This document shows positions 8,293 to 16,268 of a stretch of DNA of 64,000 nt, piece by piece. Position 1 is the first letter of the stretch. The number at the start of each line of letters is the position of its first letter. The DNA comes from Nitrospirota bacterium (GTDB taxonomy: Bacteria; Nitrospirota; Nitrospiria; Nitrospirales; Nitrospiraceae), in NCBI GenBank assembly GCA_040755395.1, contig JBFMAX010000009.1:18496-82495 (forward strand), in the 5' to 3' direction. The position numbers and the translations under genes were made by a program. A model generated the notes under the pieces. That model did no database searches, was not told where the DNA came from, and saw only the letters and a list, made by a program, of their open reading frames with translations.

Positions 8293-10677
8293 ATGGGATC
8301 CGCACGGATATTCGCGCGTATCGGAGTGGTCACGATGGTCTGGTTGGTCGGGTTGTCGATGTCGGCAAGAGCGGCCGATCTGACGGCCAAAGCAAAACGG
8401 CTTGACCGGGCCGGTGACGATCCGGCTCGCCTCGTCGCGCAGTACGCGGAAGCGTTGGCTTCGGCGAACTGGGCGACTTGGGCCGCGCTCGACCTGGGTT
8501 GTCTGGCGCTGCGCCGCCAGCCAGGAGCGCCGGCCGGGGCGGACAAGGCCTGCTGGGAGGACACGATGAAGGCCCATCGCGCGCTCGTGGACGACGAGCC
8601 GGAAACGGGTGTGTTCGGCGCGGTGGGCCGGGGGGTCGGCTTCGGGCTGATTGCGGAATCGCATCGGCAGGCGGACACCTGGAAGAATTATCCACCCGCG
8701 ATCTTCGTGTCGCCGGCCGTCGTCAAAGAAACGACGCCGCGGATCACCATTCAAAAGGTCCGGCCGGCCCGGTCGATCGCGATCCAGGAGAAGGGGAACG
8801 ATCCGGTCGCCGTGCGTGGCACGCTGGTCGAAGCCCGCATCACTTATCCCGATCCCTTCACCGCCCCGTTGGCGCTCCGGCCCGGGGAAGTCTGGTGGGC
8901 GAGCGGGCAGATTCGCCGGTACGGCCCGGTCCGCGAGGTTGACGTCCGGTTCGTCGTCGTGAGCGGGTTGCGAAAACTGGGGTATGCGCGAGACGCGGCG
9001 GTGGTGAATGAAGCGCTGGCCGATGCGCCTCAAATCCCCGGGGCACGGTATGGTCTTGATCCTGACAACATCGGTCGGGCGTTCGAGCGCCCGGGTGCAC
9101 CATCCGCTGAGCCTCCGGTCAAGGGAGGATTGGTTGTCGGCTCGGCGCGTTGGTGGAGCAAGGCAGAAGCGGCGGAGCACTTTCGGGCCGGGATCGAGCG
9201 AGCCAAACACCTGCCCGGCCGGAGCGATCGGCTGGGGCTGCTGAAGCGACTCCTGCTCATCGATCCCAATGATGCCGAGGCGAACATCCTGATGGGGACC
9301 GAGTTATTCGAGGCGTTTCTGGACGAAGGTCTGAAGAAAAGCGGCATCAATGCGGCCGACCAGGCTGCCAAACGCCGGCTGGCCGAGCTGTATTGGAATA
9401 TCCAGGCGCCGACCTGGCGCCAGGAACTGACAGCCGTCGCGACGGGAGAGGAACCCGCCGCTGAGGCGTTGTACGGCGCCATCGCCGCATTCGAGAACGT
9501 CGTGCACTCCGATGCGGCGTCTCCTGAGATACGCCGTCGGCTGGGCGCGCTGTATCGCTGGAACGGTGAAGCGGAGGCGGCCTTGGCGCTGCACGGACAA
9601 CTGTTCCAGCTGGCGAGCGAGGCGGATGGCGCAGGGCGCGGCGCATTCCTGTTGGAAATGGCCTGGGACCGCATTCAGTGGCTGGCCTGGAATCGCCGGT
9701 ACGAGCATCCGTGGCGGGATCTCGCCGGCCGCGAGGCGGAGCAGGCGCTGGAGCTGGTGGAAGATCCTCTGGACAAGATGACGGCGGCGCAAGCCCTGCT
9801 TCTGCTGGAAACATTGTCGCTGGACCGCACCCCGAGCACCGTGCAAGCCAGGGTCCGTCTCGTCAAGCAATGGCATGACCGTGTTCCTCTTCCCGTCGGG
9901 ATGGTCGGCGTCTGGGCTCATCTGGTGGGCAATGATCTGGTCAAGGCCCTGGTGCCGGAAGGAACTGAGGTCACACTGCCCACTCCCGTCCGCTCCCAGG
10001 AAGTGCTGGACGTCGCCGTCCATGCGAACCCTCCGGCGCAGGATCTGCTTCGCGTGTGGGAATTCGACAACGAGGCACCCGGCTCCGTTCCTCAAGGATT
10101 TCTCGTCTCGGACGCGGTTCGTGGAGACCGGGCCGACTGGCGCATCGAGGCCGATCCTCAGGCGCCGAGCGCTCCGCACGTGCTCGTGCATCATGCCGTC
10201 TGCACGGATACCGATTGTGTGCACGCGCTCCTGACCGAAGAGACGTCCTTCGACTACGTGGACGTGACGGTGCGGCTCAAGCTCGGCGAGAGACAAGCAG
10301 GCCGAGCCGGGATTGCCGTGGGCGGGCGGAATGGGGAGACCCTCTATGCAGCGACGGTGAACCACGACCTGACCGAAGTGTCGATCCATCGGATTGAGCA
10401 GGGACGGATGAAGCTGGTCGGCACGGCCGCCGTCAAGCCGAAACCCGGCGCGTGGCATGTGTTGCGCATTCAGCGAGAGAACTTCGCCCATCTCAGCCGG
10501 CCGCGTCTCGCCCTGTTTTTCGACGGAGCGGAGGTCTTGGCGGTTTCGGATGAGCCGGTCCGCCAAGGCGGGCGGGTCGGCCTGATTACAATGGGGAGCG
10601 CGACCGCGAGGTTCGATGGATTCCGCATCCTGAAGCTCGTCTCGAACGAGCCGCTCTCGCCGGCTGCGGCGTATTGA
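8293..10677 (+). CDS. Secreted protein with TPR-like and lectin/LamG-like domains
   Basis: 794-aa protein with a typical Sec signal peptide (hydrophobic stretch at about residues 10-24, cleavage after ARA at about 27). The middle (about 290-480) is helical with TPR-like repeats, for example around IDPNDAEANILMGTELFEAF. The C-terminal 200 residues, from RVWEFDNEAPGSVPQGF on, resemble a concanavalin-A-like jelly roll of the type seen in DUF1080/LamG proteins (W-F opening, IRVxxxG-like strands, closing ARFDGFRI). It is likely periplasmic or surface-exposed; no catalytic residues are obvious and the function is unknown. The ATG at 8293 is chosen because it immediately precedes the signal peptide, although the frame is open upstream. 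Confidence 0.75.
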   Translation: MGSARIFARIGVVTMVWLVGLSMSARAADLTAKAKRLDRAGDDPARLVAQYAEALASANWATWAALDLGCLALRRQPGAPAGADKACWEDTMKAHRALVDDEPETGVFGAVGRGVGFGLIAESHRQADTWKNYPPAIFVSPAVVKETTPRITIQKVRPARSIAIQEKGNDPVAVRGTLVEARITYPDPFTAPLALRPGEVWWASGQIRRYGPVREVDVRFVVVSGLRKLGYARDAAVVNEALADAPQIPGARYGLDPDNIGRAFERPGAPSAEPPVKGGLVVGSARWWSKAEAAEHFRAGIERAKHLPGRSDRLGLLKRLLLIDPNDAEANILMGTELFEAFLDEGLKKSGINAADQAAKRRLAELYWNIQAPTWRQELTAVATGEEPAAEALYGAIAAFENVVHSDAASPEIRRRLGALYRWNGEAEAALALHGQLFQLASEADGAGRGAFLLEMAWDRIQWLAWNRRYEHPWRDLAGREAEQALELVEDPLDKMTAAQALLLLETLSLDRTPSTVQARVRLVKQWHDRVPLPVGMVGVWAHLVGNDLVKALVPEGTEVTLPTPVRSQEVLDVAVHANPPAQDLLRVWEFDNEAPGSVPQGFLVSDAVRGDRADWRIEADPQAPSAPHVLVHHAVCTDTDCVHALLTEETSFDYVDVTVRLKLGERQAGRAGIAVGGRNGETLYAATVNHDLTEVSIHRIEQGRMKLVGTAAVKPKPGAWHVLRIQRENFAHLSRPRLALFFDGAEVLAVSDEPVRQGGRVGLITMGSATARFDGFRILKLVSNEPLSPAAAY

Positions 10678-11049
10678 GAGAAGACACGATGCGGCGGCCA
10701 CATTGCGCTTGCCCGTCTCACCTCGCGTCTGCCGGGTATCTCTTTGCGTCACCGGCTGCAACGGGCGGAACGTCACGAACCCGCGCGAGTCATGCGGGAT
10801 AAGGAGACACGGCTGTGAGCGCGCGCGCACGGTACACCGCACGTCGCGTGTGTTCCCGCACGCGAGCGGCTGCGGATAACGAAACCGTGCCGGCGCTTCG
10901 ATCCCTCCGGTCCGCGCAATCCGCGGTCTCCTTCAGGACTCTTTCTATCTTTGGCTTGCTTGTGCGTGTGGAATCGCAATTGCACTCAACCAGGTCACGA
11001 AAGGGGAGCGGATGGTCCGATCGCCCTTGCTGCTTAAGGGAGGTTGTGA
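10678..11049. other. 372-bp gene-free gap upstream of icd
   Basis: No well-supported gene. A GTG at 10815 has a Shine-Dalgarno-like AAGGAGA ahead of it, but the resulting Arg-rich frame overlaps the icd start and has no recognisable features. The region probably carries the icd promoter and leader. Confidence 0.4.
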
Positions 11050-12066
11050 ATGGCGAAACATGTCGTGACGATGATTCCGGGTGAAGGCACCGGCCCGGAG
11101 ATTTGCGAGGCGGTGCGCATGGTCATCGACGCCAGCGGCGTCGATATTCAATGGGAGTACGAGGAGATCGGCCTCGACTGTCTGGAAAAGTACGGCACGT
11201 TGTTGCCGGACAAGACGGTCCAAAGCATCGCCAAGAACAAGGTGGCGTTGAAGGGCCCGACAACGACGCCGATCGGAACCGGTCACAAGAGCGCCAACGT
11301 GACGTTGCGCAAGGTCTTCGACCTTTATGCGAACGTGCGCCCGGTGCGGTTGATTCCCGCGCTGAAGCGCCCCTGGGACAAGCTGGACATCATCAATTTC
11401 CGGGAGAACACCGAAGACTCCTACGCCGCCATCGAACACATGGTGTCCGACGAGGTGGCGCAATGTTTGAAAGTCATCACCTGGCCCGGCTCGTATCGCA
11501 TCGCGGACTTCGCTTTGAAGTGGGCGCGGGACAACGGCCGGAAGAAGGTGTACTGCGTGCACAAGGCCAACATCATGAAGATGACGGACGGCCTGTTTCT
11601 CGAAGCCTTCCGCGCCGCGGCGAAGAAATATCCCGACATCGAGACCGGCGACATCATCGTGGACAACTGCGCGATGCAGTTGGTCCGCAATCCCGGCCAG
11701 TTCGACTGTTTGGTCCTGCCCAACCTGTACGGCGATATCTTGACCGATCTCTGCGCCGGGTTGATGGGAGGGCTGGGCTTTGCGCCGGGCGCCAACGTCG
11801 GCGACAACTGTGCGATCTTTGAAGCCGTCCACGGATCGGCGCCGAAATACGCCGGGATGAAGAAAGTCAATCCGTCGGCCGTGCTCATTTCCGGCGTGAT
11901 GATGCTCCGCTGGCTGAACGAAAAAGACGCGGCGGACCGGATCGAGCGGGCGATGTATCAGGTGCTGGAAGAAGGCAAGACGGTCACCTACGACGTGGGC
12001 GGGACCGCCAAGACGGACGAATACGCGCAGGCCATCATCGATAAGATGCGCGCGGCGCGGAAGTGA
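11050..12066 (+). CDS. icd: NAD(P)-dependent isocitrate dehydrogenase, catalytic part
   Basis: 338-aa member of the isocitrate/isopropylmalate dehydrogenase family. The substrate signature TTTPIGTGHKSANVTLRK (about residues 74-91), the RENTEDSYAAIEH motif and the metal-binding DILTDLCAGLMGGLG are all present and favour isocitrate over isopropylmalate. It oxidatively decarboxylates isocitrate to 2-oxoglutarate; in reductive-TCA organisms it can run in reverse. Its length matches the short, catalytic-only type. The next gene, 10 bp downstream, looks like the extra C-terminal domain found fused in longer bacterial enzymes, so the two polypeptides may form one enzyme. Confidence 0.92.
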   Translation: MAKHVVTMIPGEGTGPEICEAVRMVIDASGVDIQWEYEEIGLDCLEKYGTLLPDKTVQSIAKNKVALKGPTTTPIGTGHKSANVTLRKVFDLYANVRPVRLIPALKRPWDKLDIINFRENTEDSYAAIEHMVSDEVAQCLKVITWPGSYRIADFALKWARDNGRKKVYCVHKANIMKMTDGLFLEAFRAAAKKYPDIETGDIIVDNCAMQLVRNPGQFDCLVLPNLYGDILTDLCAGLMGGLGFAPGANVGDNCAIFEAVHGSAPKYAGMKKVNPSAVLISGVMMLRWLNEKDAADRIERAMYQVLEEGKTVTYDVGGTAKTDEYAQAIIDKMRAARK

Positions 12067-12076
12067 GGAGGACACG

Positions 12077-12433
12077 ATGCCGACGCTTACCCAAGAAGCG
12101 ATCGCGACGAAAAAGAAGAAAGAGATCAAGCTGGTGGGTGTGGATATTTACATCATCACCGACAAGGGCATTCCGAAGTTCGCCGACGGGGAGTTCGGTC
12201 CCTTCAAGTGCGAGTTCATCTCGAACCGGGGGACGAAGGTGTGGCCGGGCTTCGTCAGTCCCGATCTGCTGATGGTGAATTGGTACCGCTGCCGGTTCAT
12301 GGCGACGCGGGACGTGCAGGACGCGGACGTGAATGCGTTTCTCGACGCGCTGACCAGGCGGGGCTGGTGGTGGTCCGCCGCGCAGAAGCTCTGGAATTAC
12401 GACGGCGAGGCGGGCTACAGCAAAGCGTACTAA
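12077..12433 (+). CDS. Detached isocitrate dehydrogenase C-terminal domain protein
   Basis: 118-aa protein starting 10 bp after the icd stop, with GAGGA before the ATG. From memory of longer bacterial isocitrate dehydrogenases (Thermus and Rickettsia types), their C-terminal extension carries a pattern like LVGVDxF, I(S/T)NRGxKVxP, WRCRF and LYNFDGxxG(F/Y)S. This protein has LVGVDIYI, ISNRGTKVWPGF, WYRCRF and LWNYDGEAGYSKAY in the same order. I infer it is that domain encoded as a separate subunit. What is seen: motif order and tight linkage. What is inferred: association with the dehydrogenase, perhaps stabilising the oligomer or setting cofactor use. Confidence 0.75.
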   Translation: MPTLTQEAIATKKKKEIKLVGVDIYIITDKGIPKFADGEFGPFKCEFISNRGTKVWPGFVSPDLLMVNWYRCRFMATRDVQDADVNAFLDALTRRGWWWSAAQKLWNYDGEAGYSKAY

Positions 12434-12486
12434 CAGTAGCCGGCAGCGAATGGCGAATAGCCGGTAGCTTCACCCCCGACTCTCCT

Positions 12487-12606
12487 TTCCCTCTCCCCCG
12501 CTGGTGGGAGAGGGAGGGGCGAGGGGGATTCCCCATACAGCACAATGAGCCAAAACTCCTCTCCCTCCGCCGGAGGGAGAGGACAAAGGTGAGGGTGGTG
12601 TCCGAG
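12487..12606. repeat. GA/CT-rich palindromic intergenic repeat (copy 1)
   Basis: Two back-to-back CT/GA-rich palindromic modules fill the gap after 12433. The first pairs CCCTCTCCC with GGGAGAGGG around 12491-12520; the second pairs CTCTCCCTCC with GGAGGGAGAG at 12559-12582. The 29 bases 12572-12600 recur exactly, in inverted orientation, at 17613-17641. This is a dispersed REP-like element; it may also act as a transcription stop. Confidence 0.8.
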
Positions 12607-12738
12607 AACATTTCCCTCCTATCCCGGGAGCCCGTTGCTGTGCCGGTGCAACGGGTGACGGGGCGAAGAGCATAAAGGGTTTATGGTCAGAAAAATCTCG
12701 GATCAGGGCTGAGAGCGCATCGCAAAGGAGGCCCCGCG

Positions 12739-13344
12739 ATGAACAGGTTACACGTCGCGCATGGACAGGTGAGGACCCTCAGTCCGCGGAGCGCGGGCTT
12801 GGAGGAAGCGGAGGCCGCCGCGGTGACCTTCGATCCCGGGGCAACGGATGACGCGGTGCCTCGGTCGCTGGACGCCTTTATCCGTGATCGGTTTCGGACG
12901 ACGCTGGAGGAGAAGCGAACAGCACGCAGAAACCACACCCACAAAGTTCAGGAGTCGCCGACGATGAAATGCGCGGCCAGAACGAAAGCCGAGATCGAGT
13001 ACGCGGTCATGTTGGCGGTGTTGAACTTTCAGACCGAGTTCATGAAGTCCAGCTACACTCGCGCGCAGGTTCGTGTCAGCGACCATATCATCGAAGTGAC
13101 GTTGACCCGCAGCGCTTTCATTCCGGCGGAAGAACGGCTGGCGCAATCACAGAGCGGGCGCGCGTTGCTGGAGCAGGTGTACACGGCGTTGTTCAAATCA
13201 GGCGAGTCGCTGCTGCGGGCCGAGCTTGAAAAAGGCCTCGGCGTCAAAGTTCATCAGATCCTGGTCGACTTCGATGTGCTCTCCGGAACCCACACCATCC
13301 TCTTTCGCCTCGCCGAACCGCTCCACGCGGCCTCTCCGGGGTGA
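12739..13344 (+). CDS. DUF2294-like protein
   Basis: 201-aa protein. The C-terminal 125 residues resemble the DUF2294 family: a helix with KAEIEYAVMLAVLNF, then strands RVSDHIIEVTLT, the PAEERLAQSQSGRALLEQV helix, and the closing LGVKVHQILVDFDVLSGTHTILFRL. The family has no established function. ATG 12739 has a strong ribosome-binding site (AAAGGAGG, 7-nt spacer), but the family domain begins at an internal ATG at 12964 that also has an AGGAG. The first 75 residues may be a poorly conserved extension, or the real start may be 12964. Confidence 0.65.
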   Translation: MNRLHVAHGQVRTLSPRSAGLEEAEAAAVTFDPGATDDAVPRSLDAFIRDRFRTTLEEKRTARRNHTHKVQESPTMKCAARTKAEIEYAVMLAVLNFQTEFMKSSYTRAQVRVSDHIIEVTLTRSAFIPAEERLAQSQSGRALLEQVYTALFKSGESLLRAELEKGLGVKVHQILVDFDVLSGTHTILFRLAEPLHAASPG

Positions 13345-13573
13345 GGTGAAGGTCGATTCGCCTTTCCCCCACATGGTCCGCTGAAGAAAAAGGAGGGGCA
13401 CCCAGACTAGCAACAGCGCCTCGCAAACGGTCTGGGTTGGGCTCCACGTTGCACGCACGGGGCCGACCTGGAACTTCTCTCCTAAAAGGAGCGTGTCCCT
13501 CTTTTGCTTTCCAAGGTGCGGTAGGTGCTCGATGGCTAAGTGCAGTTGGCGACCGGTTATGTGCGCAATGCGG

Positions 13574-14137
13574 TCAGGGCGGCAAGATCTCTGAGACTGC
13601 GATGTTGAGAGCAGGAAGAAGGCTGGGTTTGAGCTGATCCCCACGGCGAAACGCGGTTGTGGATCGGTAGCCCGTGGGTGCCGGATCGCGGTAGACCTCG
13701 ATGGAGGCGTCAGACAGATTGACGATCCAGACTTCCGGAATGCCGACCTCGGCATAGCGGGGGAGCTTGACCTCTCGGTCGAATCGCAGGGCGGTGTCGG
13801 CCACTTCGATCAGGAGCAATACGTCTTGGGGGCCGGGAAGCTCTGCAGCATAGTCATCCGCTCTGGGACGCAATACGGCTACATCAGGGTAAAACTCCGA
13901 GCGTGGTCTCATCACGACCGCGTTTTGCACGCTGACAAGAACACGGTCACCGGCGCGTTGGACCAGAATTCGAGTCAGCCGATTCACGCAGGCGCTATGC
14001 GCTGGGCCGATCGGTGTCATTTCAATCAGTTCTCCGTCGATCAGTTCAACGCGGTCGTCTTCCTTCAGAATGCCGGCGGTCTCCATCCGATGGAAATCTT
14101 CAACCGTAAAGCGGTGGGTCTGAACGGAGAATGTCAT
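13574..14137 (-). CDS. Uma2-family (DUF820) putative endonuclease
   Basis: 187-aa protein of the Uma2/DUF820 family, a PD-(D/E)XK nuclease fold that is abundant in cyanobacteria and scattered in other genomes. Visible family marks: FTVEDFHRM and ELIDGELIEM at the N-terminus, FYPDVAVL, LLIEVADTALRFDREVKLPRYA, and IPEVWIVNL. The fold's Asp, Glu and Lys are intact (D of PDVAV, E of LIEV, K of EVKL). Function in cells is unproven. It stands alone, in an accessory-looking stretch next to short repeats and toxin-antitoxin genes. Confidence 0.85.
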   Translation of the reverse strand: MTFSVQTHRFTVEDFHRMETAGILKEDDRVELIDGELIEMTPIGPAHSACVNRLTRILVQRAGDRVLVSVQNAVVMRPRSEFYPDVAVLRPRADDYAAELPGPQDVLLLIEVADTALRFDREVKLPRYAEVGIPEVWIVNLSDASIEVYRDPAPTGYRSTTAFRRGDQLKPSLLPALNIAVSEILPP

Positions 14138-14364
14138 GGTATGTCAGATCCTTTAGATTGAATGCGCTACCAAAATATCGTCCAAGGATTTCGCTGTCAA
14201 TCTCAAATATTGAGTCATCTACAATCTTGCCGAGCGACAGATCGTTTCGTCATGTGTCAATCTTACCCTCCGACCCGGCATGGTGCCAGGCAGAAGGAGG
14301 GCCAGAATTGAGACAGGCGGCATGGCGCGACGATCGAAGCATGAGTATCTCCGGGTGATGCGAG

Positions 14365-14481
14365 AAGAAGCAATAAGGGGTCTAAGAAGCAATAAGGGGT
14401 CTGACCCCTTTGTTCTGTTCTGACCCCTTTGTTCTGTTCCACGTCTGAGAAATGGTTCCTGCGTCTGAGAAAGGGTTCCTG
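14365..14481. repeat. Three adjacent tandem duplications (AABBCC)
   Basis: A 19-bp unit (AAGAAGCAATAAGGGGTCT) is repeated exactly at 14365-14383 and 14384-14402. A second 19-bp unit (GACCCCTTTGTTCTGTTCT) occurs at 14403-14421 and, with one change, 14422-14440. A third 20-bp unit (CGTCTGAGAAATGGTTCCTG) occurs at 14442-14461 and, with one change, 14462-14481. The A/B boundary forms the palindrome GGGGTC-T-GACCCC. A single-copy, diverged A-B-C version lies at 16139-16171. Not a CRISPR: no spacers. Confidence 0.85.
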
Positions 14482-14508
14482 GAACCTTTTTCTTCGCCAA
14501 TCACCAGA

Positions 14509-14715
14509 TTAGACAGCGCTTTCCTCCTTTCCAATCTCTGGGACTGAAAGAGCGCCGCAGATTTGTCGGGCGAGCTTGTTGGGAATCTCGACATGCCTTG
14601 GAACGGCTTCAACCCAACCAGTCTTTGGATTGCACCAGAGCGAGTGGGAGCGACCTTCACGCTTGAGAAAGCAGCCATGTCTGCGAAGGTGACGCAGAAG
14701 ATCATTGCGCTTCAC
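14509..14715 (-). CDS. hicA: HicA-family mRNA interferase toxin
   Basis: 68-aa HicA-type toxin with the dsRNA-binding-like fold. It has the family opening (KRNDLLRHLRRHGCFLKREGRSH) with the catalytic His24 and the basic PKTGWVEAVPRH strand pair. HicA toxins cleave mRNA and tmRNA when freed from HicB. The ATG overlaps the hicB stop by 4 bp, so antitoxin is made first and the two are coupled. The stop (14509-14511) is close to the tandem-repeat block. Confidence 0.85.
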   Translation of the reverse strand: MKRNDLLRHLRRHGCFLKREGRSHSLWCNPKTGWVEAVPRHVEIPNKLARQICGALSVPEIGKEESAV

Positions 14716-14927
14716 TTCACAACGACCTTTTCACAGATCGCCTCTGGCGGAATCCCGCGCAGGCCGTCCTCCCGCCTGTCTTGAAGGATAAGCGCAATGG
14801 CGTCGGAAAGACTCTCCAATGCTTCTTCCTTTGTCCGTCCCTGGCCGTTCGCTCCAGGAATCTCCGGACAGTAAGCGACAAACCAGCCCTCGTCCTGTTC
14901 AATGACCGCTGTAAACTCGTTTGCCAT
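14712..14927 (-). CDS. hicB: HicB-family antitoxin
   Basis: 71-aa partial-RNase-H-fold antitoxin. It has the family pattern TAVIEQDEGWFVAYCPEIPGANGQGRTKEEALESLSDAI (split here as EQDEGWFVAYCPEIPG and GRTKEEALE). It should bind and neutralise HicA. The protein is short and has no separate C-terminal DNA-binding domain, so autoregulation may be weak or use another factor. A GGAGG Shine-Dalgarno (14939-14935, read on the minus strand) precedes the ATG. The gene starts about 50 bp from an attC-like site. Confidence 0.85.
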   Translation of the reverse strand: MANEFTAVIEQDEGWFVAYCPEIPGANGQGRTKEEALESLSDAIALILQDRREDGLRGIPPEAICEKVVVK

Positions 14928-14975
14928 GAGGGCGACCTCCTTGAACGTGAGAATGCACCTTGCCGCGTGCCCACT

Positions 14976-15038
14976 GTCTAACGCTCAGGATAACCTACGG
15001 GCTGCGAGCGGCCCATCAGATTCATCCTGTTGTTAGAC
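14976..15038 (+). other. attC-like recombination site (site 1)
   Basis: 63-bp imperfect palindrome with the hallmarks of an integron cassette attC site: outer boxes GTCTAAC (14976-14982) and GTTAGAC (15032-15038), inner complementary boxes CAGGAT (14986-14991) and ATCCTG (15024-15029), and a small hairpin in the loop (GGGCTGCGAGCGGCCC). The AACGC...TTGTTAG arrangement is the usual orientation on the plus strand. No integron integrase is in the window. Confidence 0.6.
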
Positions 15039-15042
15039 TGCA

Positions 15043-15927
15043 TCACTCCTCCGGGATAAGAAAATACACGGGTCGAATCGGCAGCAATCGTCGTTGCACC
15101 TCCGGGATACGGTCGTAGTGCTCCACCCAGAGATCGAACAGTCGCTTTAGGTCAACGAGCATGACGCGTCGCTTCTCCTGCCGCCGAGCTTCCTCTTCCG
15201 CCTCGCGCGTAAACCCTCCCGTGGAGATAAAAAGGCCCACGTCCCCTTCACCCAGCAGAGCGAGCAGCGAGCGGACGCCGTCGATAGTGGTCTTGTCGGT
15301 TCGGCGCTTCACCTGAACCTTGATCCTCGGCCCCTGTATCCCGAGTGGGTCAGTGTGGGCGATGACGTCAATGCCCTTGTCCGGCCCCGGCGGGGAAACC
15401 CACGCTACGTGGTAGCCCATTGCCCGAAGAAGGCCCGCGACGAGTTCCTGGAAATCGTACGGGTTCATTTGTTCCAGGTGCTCCTCGATCTCTGTCCACG
15501 CTGCTTCTTCTGCTTCTTCGAGGGTCGTGGCTGCGTCCGGCGAGCCTTCGTCCACAAGAGCCTCGGGTTCCTGAGGTTGCTCGGCCGCCCACTTGCGGTA
15601 CAGCCGTCCTGCTTCCCTCATGAAGTCCTCCGGGTCCGGAAACTGTTCGTATGCCCTGCGACCTGCATCGGTCAGCGTCCAGAGTCCCTTATTCTTCAGC
15701 AACCATCCGGCCTTCACAGGACCAATCGTGGAGAACCTTACGATCTTCTCATAGCGGCGGACGTCTGGGCGGCGCGGGTAAGTGGTCTTCTCGAAATCTG
15801 TAGGCGGGACAATCTCCGCCAATTTCTCCAGTATGGATTTCGCTGGTACCCCCTCTGGGTGAGCCAAGAGCAGCTTGAACACACCCCGCACCAACTCTCC
15901 GCTTCGACGACGTGTAATTTCCGCCAC
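15043..15927 (-). CDS. Mrr-like restriction endonuclease
   Basis: About 294 aa. The N-terminal 110 residues form a winged-helix-like DNA-binding domain (LVRGVFKLLLAHPEGVPAKS, WLLKNKGLWTLTDAGR). The C-terminal part is an Mrr_cat PD-(D/E)XK domain with MNPYDFQELVAGLLRAMGY, the catalytic Asp of GPDKGIDVIAH and the QVK of IKVQVKRR. Such proteins cut methylated or foreign DNA, though many are uncharacterised. GTG 15927 is chosen because AGAGAGG lies just upstream and family similarity begins there; an ATG at 16017 would extend the protein into the attC-like element. The gene lies between two attC-like sites, in reverse orientation relative to them. Confidence 0.8.
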   Translation of the reverse strand: MAEITRRRSGELVRGVFKLLLAHPEGVPAKSILEKLAEIVPPTDFEKTTYPRRPDVRRYEKIVRFSTIGPVKAGWLLKNKGLWTLTDAGRRAYEQFPDPEDFMREAGRLYRKWAAEQPQEPEALVDEGSPDAATTLEEAEEAAWTEIEEHLEQMNPYDFQELVAGLLRAMGYHVAWVSPPGPDKGIDVIAHTDPLGIQGPRIKVQVKRRTDKTTIDGVRSLLALLGEGDVGLFISTGGFTREAEEEARRQEKRRVMLVDLKRLFDLWVEHYDRIPEVQRRLLPIRPVYFLIPEE

Positions 15928-15959
15928 GTTCAGCCTCTCTTTCGTGTCACGTTCCCGCT

Positions 15960-16049
15960 GTCTAACGCCTCGGTGCTGAGCGACCGGCGCTGCCTCGATC
16001 GATTGACTACGTAGCATTCATGCCGGGCCGCTCAAGCGGGTTGTTAGCC
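15960..16049 (+). other. attC-like recombination site (site 2)
   Basis: 90-bp imperfect palindrome. Outer boxes GTCTAAC (15960-15966) and GTTAGCC (16043-16049); inner stem pairs GCTGAGCGACCGGC with GCCGGGCCGCTCAAGC, allowing mismatches and an extra base, as in genuine attC sites. With site 1 it brackets the Mrr-like gene as one cassette-sized unit of about 1 kb. Confidence 0.55.
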
Positions 16050-16138
16050 AGGCCCGCTGGACTGCCCGACCTGCTCGATTACCTCAGCGATCCACTTTCG
16101 CTTCACATTGCGCCTGGATTCCTTGGCTCGGAGGCTAA

Positions 16139-16171
16139 CAATAAGGGGATCCCTTTGTTTTGTCTGAGACG
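16139..16171. repeat. Single-copy relative of the AABBCC repeat
   Basis: CAATAAGGGG, then CCCTTTGTTTTG and GTCTGAGACG in the same order as the duplicated units at 14365-14481, but each present once. It lies between attC-like site 2 and the Memo-like gene. The rest of 16050-16268 holds no gene that I can support. Confidence 0.55.
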
Positions 16172-16268
16172 TTGGGATATCCCCGTACCCGCATCCCTTC
16201 ACACCGCAGCCTCTTCCTTAGCAGATCGAGCAGCCTATCCCGCTTCGGCCCGTACCAGCTTCGGAACG

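Noticed and set aside
10815..11084. GTG-start frame with a Shine-Dalgarno-like AAGGAGA before icd
   Set aside because: Arg/Ser-rich, overlaps the icd start, no recognisable features; probably chance.
14365..14481. Possible CRISPR array
   Set aside because: Units are directly adjacent with no spacers, and there are only two copies of each.
14508..14514. ATTAGAC as the outer box of a third attC site beyond hicA
   Set aside because: No complementary partner box or inner stem at a suitable distance.
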